64,000 bases of DNA, taken from contig CATNEN010000007.1 of NCBI GenBank assembly GCA_950097015.1, forward strand, positions 8,433,001-8,497,000. Reading direction: 5' to 3'. Positions 23,734 through 35,700 of the stretch are shown one piece after another. This DNA comes from Macrostomum hystrix (taxonomy: Eukaryota > Platyhelminthes > Macrostomidae). The notes below the pieces were generated by a model that did not search any database, was not told the DNA's origin, and saw nothing but the letters and a program-made list of their open reading frames with translations. The translations under genes and the position numbers were made by a program. Within the stretch, counting starts at the first letter, position 1; every line of letters begins with the position of its first letter.

Positions 23734-26700
23734 ATGGCGAGCGCAGTACTTCTGGCGTTCCTCGGCTTAGCAACCGCAATAGCGCCCCTAGCAACAGCGT
23801 CTAGGATAGTTATTCAGGGCAGCGGGGCCACGTTTCCTGAGAATGTGTACGTGGCAGCCTGCGACCGCTACAGGGTGTACAGGAGCGGCAAGGCGGATGT
23901 CACCATCTTGTACAGCGGCGTCGGCAGCGGCTCTGGCAGAGCCAACTTCCAGCGCGGCTACAAGAACCCGGCCGACCCCAGCTACATGCTGTTCGCCGGC
24001 AGCGACTCCGTCATGAGCAGCAAGGAGTACCTGGACTATCCAAGCAGCCAGATGTTCCCCACGCTGGCCGGGTGAGTCACGCGACGGCCTCCTGCGATTC
24101 TGGAATTCGGGAATCGGATTCAGGGAACAGGCTCCAGGGAACGGAATACTGAGCATCGGAATCTAGGACTGGGATTCTCGAAATGGGGCTCTGGGGATGA
24201 AGTTCTGAGAATGGGATTGGGGTTTTTGGATTGGGATTCTGCGATTGAGGTTCTGTGAACGGGATTCGACTGATGGGATTCTACAATTAGGATCCTCTGA
24301 ATGGTATTCTGGAATTAGGTCTTTAGGATTCCGGGAATAGAATTTGGGAAAATTGAATTCCGATAATGGGATTCTGGGAATGGTATTGTGGAAATAAAAT
24401 TCTGGTCATGGGATTCAGATTGGACTCTGGGAATGGGATTCAGGAATGGGATTCTCTGAATGGGATTGTGGAATTGGAATTCTTGGAATGGGATTCTGGA
24501 TGGGATTCTGGATGAGATTTTGGGAATGGGAGTGTGGGATTGGAATTTCGGGAATGGGATTCAGGATGCGATTCAGGATGGGATTGTGGAAATGGGATTC
24601 TGGGAATGGGATACAGGGTGAAATTCATTTAAAGATTGGGATTATGGGAACGGGGATCTAAAGGAGTGGGATTTGATGTTGTAGATTGGGTCGTAATGGA
24701 ATAGCAGGCAAGGCTTTGGCGAGATTTAGACCACAGACATGATTCATTGTGTCTAGTAGCCATTAAGCAGTCATCCAATTTTCGAAGTCACTCAACACTC
24801 AACTCACTCAAGTGGATGAGGCTCAGTGCTAACTAGAGTGCGCAACTGGCTGTCTCGGTTGGTATCGACCAAAATATTTCCAGAATAGAAAGCAAGTGCG
24901 CTGCAGCTTTGTTATCAATAAAAAGCGAGAAGCGGAAAGAAAACAGAAAGCCAACTGTGGCTGGCTGCTGGGGAAACCTTGGCACGGGGGAGTTGGATGG
25001 TGGTTGTGTTTTGTAGAAGACCGGGCAATTTTCTTTTTTTCTTCCTCTACAAGAACACTCCAGTCACACCGTTGGCTGCTCCAGCCTCAGTGCTGAGGTG
25101 CTGAGGCAACAGTTACTGAAGTGCAGCCTCAGTGCTATTAGAGGCCAGCGAAGCGACTCCAGAAATACTAAGATTAGAATTAAAGAGGATAAATAAACAC
25201 TTTTCAAACTTAACGAAACACGAGAATGGGAAAGCAACTTATAGATATTGTAATAAAAGTTCGGCCTGAATATTATTCACATTCGCGTTGTGAGCACGCT
25301 GAGCACGGAGAGCACCGTGAGTACTATGAGCAGTGTGAGCAGTGTGAGCAGTTTGAGCACGGAGAGCACCGTGAGCACTATGAGCAGTGTGAGCAGTGTG
25401 AGCAGTTTGAGCACGGAGAGCACCGTGAGCACTATGAGCAGTGTGAGCAGTGTGAGCAGTTTGAGCACGGAGAGCACCGTGAGTACTGTGAACATGGGGA
25501 GCGCCGTAAGCAGTTGGAGCACCGTTAGCAGTGTGAGCAGTTTGAGCACCATGGTGAAAACTGTGAGCAGTGTGAGAACTATAAGCAGTCTAAGCACCAT
25601 GGTGAGCACTGGGAGCACCGTTAGCAGTGTGAGCAGTATGAGCACCGTAGTGAGCATTGTGAGCAGTGTTAGCAGTTTGAGCACCATAGTGAGCAGTGTG
25701 AGCAGTGTGAGCAGTGTGAGCAGTAAAAGCAGTCTAAGCACTATGGTGAGCACTGGGAGCACCGTAAGCAGTGTGAGCAGTGTGAGCAGTATGAGCCTCC
25801 GTAGTGAGCATTGTGAGCAGTGTGAGCACCGTGAGAACTTCACTGCGGCTAGCAACCTGCGACGGCTTTTCCTACCTGTCCCTCATCCTACTTGTCTTTG
25901 CTTCTGCTCTCCGATTCTCCAGAAATTTCATCCGCATGCGGATACACGGGTGCAGCGGGGCCTCTCCCACTCGCATTGTTAGCCGCTTGGCCATCCCATA
26001 TGGAATATTTTTTCATCAGGCGCAAATCTTCCACCTGCTGCTGCAGGGCCGGCTTATTGTTTTGCCCTAACAATTTACTGCGCTTCCCAGCCGCTTCATC
26101 AGCCTGGCCCCAGCTCCATCTAGGGGCCGATGCTATTTTTAGCTCCAGATGACTAATATATGACTGATATTTATTTACCAGCCCAGCGGACAGCCATTGC
26201 ATCAAGCCATCAGCCTCACCTCGCCTCGCCTCTAGCGGATTATTGCACCCTCAGTGCCCGCACAATGCCTGCCTGCCTGTCAAAGCGCCGGCGTCATTCC
26301 GCTGGGCTGGACGTCATGAGAAGCGGTCCCTAATTAAATTAATGTGTTTGGGGACCAAGGCTCCGCAACGTGATCTCTGTTCATTTTTTTACTGTCCCGT
26401 ACCGTAACGTGTCCCGGGCAAGAGGCCCTGAGTTCGAACCCCGAGCGAGTTTTATTCCGTGCTCAACTGCATCAAACCGAGTTGGCTTCTCAATCGGCCT
26501 GATAATGAATTGACAAAATCAAAATTACTCAAATTCCTAGGATAAAAAATGAATTCACACCAAAAAGTGGCACCCCCATACATGCCTGCCAGCCTTTAGC
26601 AAAGCCGAATCCCAATAGAGGATCTGCGCCGGCATTAATGAACGCCGCCTCCACCACTGAGGCAATAGAAAGATTTGGCGATAAGATTAGGGAATAAAAT

Positions 26701-29700
26701 CCTCAAATCCCCCAGTGTTGACAGGTGGGCAAAGAGAAGGCGCGGCTGTTGTGTGCCTTGCCTCAATAATGCATGATGAGAAGCACGGCCATTGTGAACA
26801 GTGCTCACAGTTCTGGCTTGAGAACACTCGCAAGGCTTTAGCATGAGGCTGGCTTTTCGAAAGCTTTGGAAAAAACAGATCGACAAAGATTCGTTGGAGG
26901 TTTGGCTTCCATCTCCAATGCAACTGAGGCTTGGCTGCCATCTCCAATGCAACTGAGGCTTGGCTGCCATCTCCAATGCAACTGAGGCTTGGCTGCCATC
27001 TCCAATGCAACTGAGGCTTGGCTGCCATCTCCAATGCAACTGAGGCTTGGCTTCCATCTCCAATACAACTGAGGCTTGGCTTCCATCTCCAATGCAACTG
27101 AGGCTTGGCTTCCATCTCCAATGCAACTGAGGCTTGGCTGCCATCTCCAATACAACTGAGGCTTGGCTTCCATCTCCAATACAACTGAGGCTTGGCTTCC
27201 ATCTCCAATACAACTGAGGCTTGGCTGCCATCTCCAATACAACTGAGGCTTGGCTGCCATCTCCAATACAACTGAGGCTTGGCTGCCATCTCCAATACAA
27301 CTGAGGCTTGGCTTCCATCTCCAATACAACTGAGGCTTGGCTGCCATCTCCAATACAACTGAGGCTTGGCTGCCATCTCCAATGCAACTGAGGCTTGGCT
27401 GCCATCTCCAATGCAACTGAGGCTTGGCTGCCATCTCCAATGCAACTGAGGCTTGGCTTCGATCTCCAATACAACTGAGGTTTGGCTTCCATCTCCAATA
27501 CAACTGAGGCTTGGCTGCCATCTCCAATGCAACTGAGGCTTGGCTGCCATCTCCAATGCAACTGAGGCTTGGCTGCCATCTCCAGTACAACTGAGGCTTG
27601 GCTTCCATCTCCAATGCAACTGAGGCTTGGCTGCCATCTCCTGTCCAACTGAGGCTTGGCTGCCATCTCCAATGCAACTGAGGCTTGGCTGCCATCTCCA
27701 GTCCAACTGAGGCTTGGCTTCCATCTCCAGTCCAACTGAGGCTTGGCTGCCATCTCCAATGCAACTGAGGCTTGGCTGCCATCTCCAATGCAACTGAGGC
27801 TTGGCTTCCATCTCCAGTCCAACTGAGGCTTGGCTTCCATCTCCAGTCCAACTGAGGCTTGGCTGCCATCTCCAATACAACTGAGGCTTGGCTGCCATCT
27901 CCAGTCCAACTGAGGCTTGGCTTCCATCTCCAGTCCAACTGAGGCTTGGCTGCCATCTCCAATACAACTGAGGCTTGGCTTCCATCTCCAATACAACTGA
28001 GGCTTGGCTGCCATCTCCTGTCCAACTGAGGCTTGGCTGCCATCTCCAATGCAACTGAGGCTTGGCTGCCATCTCCAGTCCAACTGAGGCTTGGCTGCCA
28101 TCTCCAATACAACTGAGGCTTGGCTTCCATCTCCAATACAACTGAGGCTTGGCTTCCATCTCCAGTCCAACTGAGGCTTGGCTGCCATCTCCAATACAAC
28201 TGAGGCTTGGCTTCCATCTCCAATACAACTGAGGCTTGGCTGCCATCTCCTGTCCAACTGAGGCTTGGCTGCCATCTCCAATGCAACTGAGGCTTGGCTT
28301 CCATCTCCAATGCAACTGAGGCTTGGCTTCCATCTCCAATACAACTGAGGCTTGGCTGCCATCTCCAATGCAACTGAGGCTTGGCTGCCATCTCCTGTCC
28401 AACTGAGGCTTGGCTGCCATCTCCAATGCAACTGAGGCTTGGCTGCCATCTCCAGTCCAACTGAGGCTTGGCTTCCATCTCCAGTCCAACTGAGGCTTGG
28501 CTGCCATCTCCAATACAACTGAGGCTTGGCTGCCATCTCCAGTCCAACTGAGGCTTGGCTTCCATCTCCAGTCCAACTGAGGCTTGGCTGCCATCTCCAA
28601 TACAACTGAGGCTTGGCTTCCATCTCCAATACAACTGAGGCTTGGCTGCCATCTCCAATACAACTGAGGCTTGGCTGCCATCTCCAATGCAACTGAGGCT
28701 TGGCTGCCATCTCCAATGCAACTGAGGCTTGGCTGCCATCTCCAGTACAACTGAGGCTTGGCTTCCATCTCCAATGCAACTGAGGCTTGGCTGCCATCTC
28801 CTGTCCAACTGAGGCTTGGCTGCCATCTCCAATGCAACTGAGGCTTGGCTGCCATCTCCAGTCCAACTGAGGCTTGGCTTCCATCTCCAGTCCAACTGAG
28901 GCTTGGCTGCCATCTCCAATACAACTGAGGCTTGGCTGCCATCTCCAGTCCAACTGAGGCTTGGCTGCCATCTCCAATACAACTGAGGCTTGGCTGCCAT
29001 CTCCTGTCCAACTGAGGCTTGGCTGCCATCTCCAATGCAACTGAGGCTTGGCTTCCATCTCCAATGCAACTGAGGCTTGGCTGCCATCTCCAATGCAACT
29101 GAGGCTTGGCTGCCATCTCCAGTCCAACTGAGGCTTGGCTGCTATCTCCAATGCAACTGAGGCTTGGCTGCCATCTCCAATGCAACTGAGGCTTGGCTGC
29201 CATCTCCAATACAACTGAGGCTTGGCTTCCATCTCCAATACAACTGAGGCTTGGCTTCCATCTCCAGTCCAACTGAGGCTTGGCTGCCATCTCCAATGCA
29301 ACTGAGGCTTGGCTTCCATCTCCAGTCCAACTGAGGCTTGGCTGCCATCTCCAATACAACTGAGGCTTGGCTGCCATCTCCTGTCCAACTGAGGCTTGGC
29401 TGCCATCTCCAATGCAACTGAGGCTTGGCTTCCATCTCCAATGCAACTGAGGCTTGGCTGCCATCTCCAATGCAACTGAGGCTTGGCTGCCATCTCCAGT
29501 CCAACTGAGGCTTGGCTGCTATCTCCAATGCAACTGAGGCTTGGCTGCCATCTCCAATGCAACTGAGGCTTGGCTGCCATCTCCAATACAACTGAGGCTT
29601 GGCTGCCATCTCCAATACAACTGAGGCTTGGCTTCCATCTCCAGTCCAACTGAGGCTTGGCTGCCATCTCCAATACAACTGAGGCTTGGCTTCCATCTCC

Positions 29701-32700
29701 AATACAACTGAGGCTTGGCTGCCATCTCCAATACAACTGAGGCTTGGCTTCCATCTCCAATACAACTGAGGCTTGGCTGCCATCTCCAATACAACTGAGG
29801 CTTGGCTGCCATCTCCAATGCAACTGAGGCTTGGCTGCCATCTCCAATGCAACTGAGGCTTGGCTTCCATCTCCAATGCAACTGAGGCTTGGCTGCCATC
29901 TCCAATGCAACTGAGGCTTGGCTGCCATCTCCAATGCAACTGAGGCTTGGCTTCCATCTCCAATGCAACTGAGGCTTGGCTGCCATCTCCAATGCAACTG
30001 AGGCTTGGCTGCCATCTCCAATGCAACTGAGGCTTGGCTTCGATCTCCAATACAACTGAGGTTTGGCTTCCATCTCCAATACAACTGAGGCTTGGCTGCC
30101 ATCTCCAATGCAACTGAGGCTTGGCTGCCATCTCCAATGCAACTGAGGCTTGGCTGCCATCTCCAGTACAACTGAGGCTTGGCTTCCATCTCCAATGCAA
30201 CTGAGGCTTGGCTGCCATCTCCTGTCCAACTGAGGCTTGGCTGCCATCTCCAATGCAACTGAGGCTTGGCTGCCATCTCCAGTCCAACTGAGGCTTGGCT
30301 TCCATCTCCAGTCCAACTGAGGCTTGGCTGCCATCTCCAATACAACTGAGGCTTGGCTGCCATCTCCAGTCCAACTGAGGCTTGGCTTCCATCTCCAGTC
30401 CAACTGAGGCTTGGCTGCCATCTCCAATGCAACTGAGGCTTGGCTTCCATCTCCAATACAACTGAGGCTTGGCTGCCATCTCCTGTCCAACTGAGGCTTG
30501 GCTGCCATCTCCAATGCAACTGAGGCTTGGCTTCCATCTCCAATGCAACTGAGGCTTGGCTGCCATCTCCAATGCAACTGAGGCTTGGCTGCCATCTCCA
30601 ATGCAACTGAGGCTTGGCTTCCATCTCCAATGCAACTGAGGCTTGGCTGCCATCTCCAATGGAACTGAGGCTTGGCTGCCATCTCCAATGCAACTGAGGC
30701 TTGGCTGCCATCTCCAATACAACTGAGGCTTGGCTGCCATCTCCAATGCAACTGAGGCTTGGCTGCCATCTCCAATACAACTGAGGCTTGGCTTCCATCT
30801 CCAATGCAACTGAGGCTTGGCTGCCATCTCCAATGCAACTGAGGCTTGGCTGCCATCTCCAATACAACTGAGGCTTGGCTGCCATCTCCAATGCAACTGA
30901 GGCTTGGCTTCCATCTCCAATGCAACTGAGGCTTGGCTGCCATCTCCAATGGAACTGAGGCTTGGCTGCCATCTCCAATGCAACTGAGGCTTGGCTGCCA
31001 TCTCCAATACAACTGAGGCTTGGCTTCCATCTCCAATGCAACTGAGGCTTGGCTGCCATCTCCAATGCAACTGAGGCTTGGCTGCCATCTCCAATACAAC
31101 TGAGGCTTGGCTGCCATCTCCAATACAACTGAGGCTTGGCTGCCATCTCCAATACAACTGAGGCTTGGCTGCCATCTCCAATACAACTGAGGCTTGGCTG
31201 CCATCTCCAATACAACTGAGGCTTGGCTGCCATCTCCAATACAACTGAGGCTTGGCTGCCATCTCCGATACAACTGAGGCTTGGCTGCCATCTCCAATAC
31301 AACTGAGGCTTGGCTGCCATCTCCAGCTCTCGAGGTCTGACGTCAGTGAGCACGCATCGATCAGACGTTGAGCAGAGAAATTCCAACTTGGAGTCGCCGC
31401 CTTCCCCCTGACTTTGCAGTGTCGACTTTCTCCCATAATTAATGCCTAAATCCGAGGATGCAAATTTAGCTTTTCCTCTCTTGACTGCGTGCGACACTCT
31501 AGACAGCAGGTAATTCGACAACTGTTAGATGGGGAATGCACATGCTTGATTAGGACTAACTCAACAGCATCGATTTGAGCAGATTGAGTGGCCGGCCCGG
31601 CACCGCAGTTGGACCGCAGTAAAATCTTTCCTTATGGAGTTCGCAAAGCGTCACTTGCCCCAGCTTTGTTTTTCTGAAGCTATTCCGCTTGACTTGCCAG
31701 GAGGTCGACGGCGATGATGCTGTCCTGAGTTCTGGGAGTCCCGGATCTCATTTCATCAGCGAGTGAAACAAATGTTCGCCATCATTGATTAACTCTCTAA
31801 TTAAAACTGTTTAGTTGGAGTTCCACCGGACTTTAGAAAATTCCGCAGCTAATCAAAACTGTTTAGTTGGAGTTCCACCGGACTTTAGAAAATTCCGCAG
31901 CTAATCAAAACTGTTTAGTTGGAGTTCCACCGGACTTTAGAAAATTCCGCAGCTAATCAAAACTGTTTAGTTGGAGTTCCACCGGACTTTAGAAAATTCC
32001 GCAGCTAATCAAAACTGTTTAGTTGGAGTTCCACCGGACTTTAGAAAATTCCGCAGCTAATCAAAACTGACCTTGAAATCAGCCTTCAAAACTCAAGGCT
32101 TCATTATCAAATTAAATTTGTACTTTTAATTTTTACTCACCAAATGTGTCACCAAATGATGTGCCTTAGCCTGCAGCCCAACTGCAATTAATATTATCAT
32201 TACAAGTATTAACGTAGCTTGGCGGTCACCCGGAACCCGCAGAGCAATGGCCGTGGCCTACCACCCGCCGTCATCCGCCTCCAACCGGTTGAATTTGCGG
32301 CGCCAGACCCTCGTGGACATTTACATGGGCCGGGTGACTCACTGGGACGACCCGACCATCGCGGAGCTGAACCCGAACACCAGCCTGCCGCACCATGCCA
32401 TCCACCCCATGGCCCGCATGGACAAGTCCGGCTCCACCTCCGTGTTCACCTCGGCGCTGAGCGCCTTCTCCGCCGAGTGGAGGCTCAAACCGGGCGAGTT
32501 CGAGACTGAGTTCAACACGGCCACCTGGAGCCACCCAAGGTGGAACAACTCGGTGGTGAAGCTGTTCGCTAAGGGCACCGAGGGACTCACCTCCCTGCTC
32601 ACCAGCATCCGAGACTCCATCGCCTACATATCGGCCTCGGACCTCAAGCTGGACGGCAGCGGCCTCATGAGCCTGGCGCTGGTGCAGAACGCCAAAGGCA

Positions 32701-35700
32701 GCTTCGTGGACTGCACCGTGCCGGCTTCAGTGCAGGCCGCCATGGACTACTTCGCCGGGTCCATGGACTCTAGACTCACCGCGCAACTTATCGACGCGCA
32801 GTCCATTGAAGCCTATCCCATAGCAACCTATACCTACCTGATCATCAACATGAACATGACAAGCAGGTACATCTCTTGAATTACTGAAAACATGTTCGCC
32901 TCTCAGTTTTCGATTTGATCCTGGTTTCATGGCAGCGGTTGTAGCCCAGTGCATGGGTTGTAGCCTAGTGCCTGGGTTGTAGCCTAGTGCATGGGTTGTA
33001 GCTCAGTGCATGGGTTGTAGCCCAGAGCATGGGTTGTAGCCTAGTGCATGGCTTGTAGCTCAGTGCATGGATTGTAGCTCAGTGCATGGGTTGTAGCCCA
33101 GTGCATGGGTTGTAGCTCAGTGCATGGGTTGTAGCTCAGTGCATGGGTTGTAGCTCAGTGCATGGGTTGTAGCCCAGTGCATGGGTTGTAGCTCAGTGCA
33201 TGGGTTGTAGCTCAGTGCATGGGTTGTAGCCCAGTGCATGGGTTGTAGCCCAGTGCATGGGTTGTAGCCTAGTGCATGGCTTGTAGCTCAGTGCATGGAT
33301 TGTAGCTCAGTGCATGGGTTGTAGCCCAGTGCATGGGTTGTAGCTCAGTGCATGGGTTGTAGCTCAGTGCATGGGTTGTAGCTCAGTGCATGGGTTGTAG
33401 CCCAGTGCATGGGTTGTAGCTCAGTGCATGGATTGTAGCTCAGTGCATGGGTTGTAGCCCAGTGCATGGGTTGTAGCTCAGTGCATGGGTTGTAGCTCAG
33501 TGCATGGGTTGTAGCTCAGTGCATGGGTTGTAGCCCAGTGCATGGGTTGTAGCCCAGAGCATGGGTTGTAGCCCAGAGCATGGGTTGTAGCCTAGTGCAT
33601 TGGTTGTAGCCTAGTGCATGGGTTGTAGCCTAGTTCATGGGTTGTAGCCCAGAGCATGGGTTGTAGCCTAGTGCATGGGTTGTAGCTCAGTGCATGGGTT
33701 GTAGCTCAGTGCATGGGTTGTAGCCCAGTGCATGGGTTGTAGCTCAGTGCATGGGTTGTAGCTCAGTGCATGGGTTGTAGCCCAGTGCATGGGTTGTAGC
33801 CCAGTGCATGGGTTGTAGCCCAGAGCATGGGTTGTAGCCTAGTGCATGGGTTGTAGCTCAGTGCATGGATTGTAGCTCAGTGCATGGGTTGTAGCCCAGA
33901 GCATGGATTGTAGCCTAGTGCATGGGTTGTAGCTCAGTGCATGGATTGTAGCTCAGTGCATGGGTTGTAGCCCAGTGCATGGGTTGTAGCTCAGTGCATG
34001 GGTTGTAGCCCAGTGCATGGGTTGTAGCCCAGTGCATGGGTTGTAGCCCAGAGCATGGGTTGTAGCCTAGTGCATGGGTTGTAGCTCAGTGCATGGATTG
34101 TAGCTCAGTGCATGGGTTGTAGCCCAGAGCATGGATTGTAGCCTAGTGCATGGGTTGTAGCTCAGTGCATGGATTGTAGCTCAGTGCATGGGTTGTAGCC
34201 CAGTGCATGGGTTGTAGCCTAGTGCATGGGTTGTAGCCCAGAGCATGGGTTGTAGCCTAGTGCACGGGTTGTAGCTCAGTGCATGGGTTGTAGCTCAGTG
34301 CATGGGTTGTAGCCCAGTGCATGGGTTGTAGCTCAGTGCATGGGTTGTAGCCTAGTGCATGGGTTGTAGCCTAGTGCATGGATTGTTGCTCAGTGCATGG
34401 GTTGTAGCCTAGTGCACGGGTTGTAGCCTAGTGCATGGGTTGTAGCCTAGTGCATGGATTGTTGCTCAGTGCATGGGTTGTAGCTCAGTGCATGGGTTGT
34501 AGCCTAGTGCATGGGTTGTAGCCTAGTGCATGGATTGTTGCTCAGTGCATGGGTTGTAGCCTAGTGCACGGGTTGTAGCCCAGTGCATGGTTTGTAGCTC
34601 AGTGCATGGGTTGTAGCTCAGTGCATGGGTTGTAGCTCAGTGCATGGGTTGTAGCCCAGAGCATAGGTTGTAGCCTAGTGCATGGGTTGTAGCTCAGTGC
34701 ATGGGTTGTAGCCCAGTGCATGGGTTGTAGCTCAGTGCATGGGTTGTAGCCTAGTGCATGGGTTGTAGCCTAGTGCATGGATTGTTGCTCAGTGCATGGG
34801 TTGTAGCCTAGTGCACGGGTTGTAGCTCAGTGCATGGGTTGTAGCTCAGTGCATGGGTTGTAGCCTAGTTGAGTGGTTGTGGCCTAGTAAAATGAGTTCC
34901 AGAATTAGCTGGGTGGTAATTTAGTCTGGCTGTGGCGTCCGCCTAGTCCATGGACTGAACTGCCGTACGCAGGCTGCATATCTAACCCAACTGGGGCAGG
35001 TGTAATCATCTGTGGATGGAGAGTCGATTTCTGTGCGAGTGCATTCCACATTAAATTAAATGTAACATTCCACATGTAACATTCCACATGTAACATTCCA
35101 CATGTAACATTCCACATGTAACATTCCACATGTAACATTCCACATGTAACATTCCACATGTAACATTCCACATGTAACATTCCACATGTAACATTCCACA
35201 TGTAACATTCCACATGTAACATTCCACATGTAACATTCCACATGTAACATTCCACATGTAACATTCCACATGTAACATTCCACATGTAACATTCCACATG
35301 TTAAGGTTGAGAAAAATGAGTACCAGGTCGGCAAATTGTGTAACGGGTTTGTCTAACCGGTTGGCAGTCACCTGATCACCTGATAAAAATCATTGTTAGA
35401 TGCGAGGAGGCCACGGAGTTCTACGGCTTCCTGGACTGGTTCTACTCTGACCCGGAGCCCGCGGGCATCATTCGCAAGAACTCGTTCGTGCCGCTGAGCA
35501 ATGCTGTGCAGCTGAAGGTGCGCGAGTTCGTGCTCAATCGGGCCATGTGCGGCGGCAGCTACCTGCGCGACCTCTGGCTTGAGAAGCGCCGCCTCGAAGA
35601 ACTAAAATTGGAGCCGTCGAACATGTCCTGGATGACGCCGACGCTGACGTCTGTCGGCATCGGCCTGCTGGTGGCGTGCGGCCTTGGCACCTACATCGCC

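Noticed and set aside
23734-24075. Bacterial contamination as the source of the PstS domain
   Set aside because: The domain is spread over three exons with in-phase splice sites, is preceded by a TATA box and followed in frame by a membrane segment and animal-type receptor domains.
26405-26460. Possible tRNA gene (B-box-like 'gagttcgaacccc')
   Set aside because: No A box at the right distance and no cloverleaf; at most a decayed tRNA-derived insertion.
26635-31521. 1628-codon minus-strand open frame
   Set aside because: It is the 29-bp minisatellite read through; the repeat lacks stops in all three frames, and the array lies within an intron of the PstS receptor gene.
32219-32509. Alternative frame over exon 2 of the PstS receptor
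   Set aside because: A shadow frame; the PstS motifs and splice phase are in the frame that includes 32247.
32940-34875. CRISPR-like array
   Set aside because: Direct tandem units without unique spacers, in an animal intron; a minisatellite.
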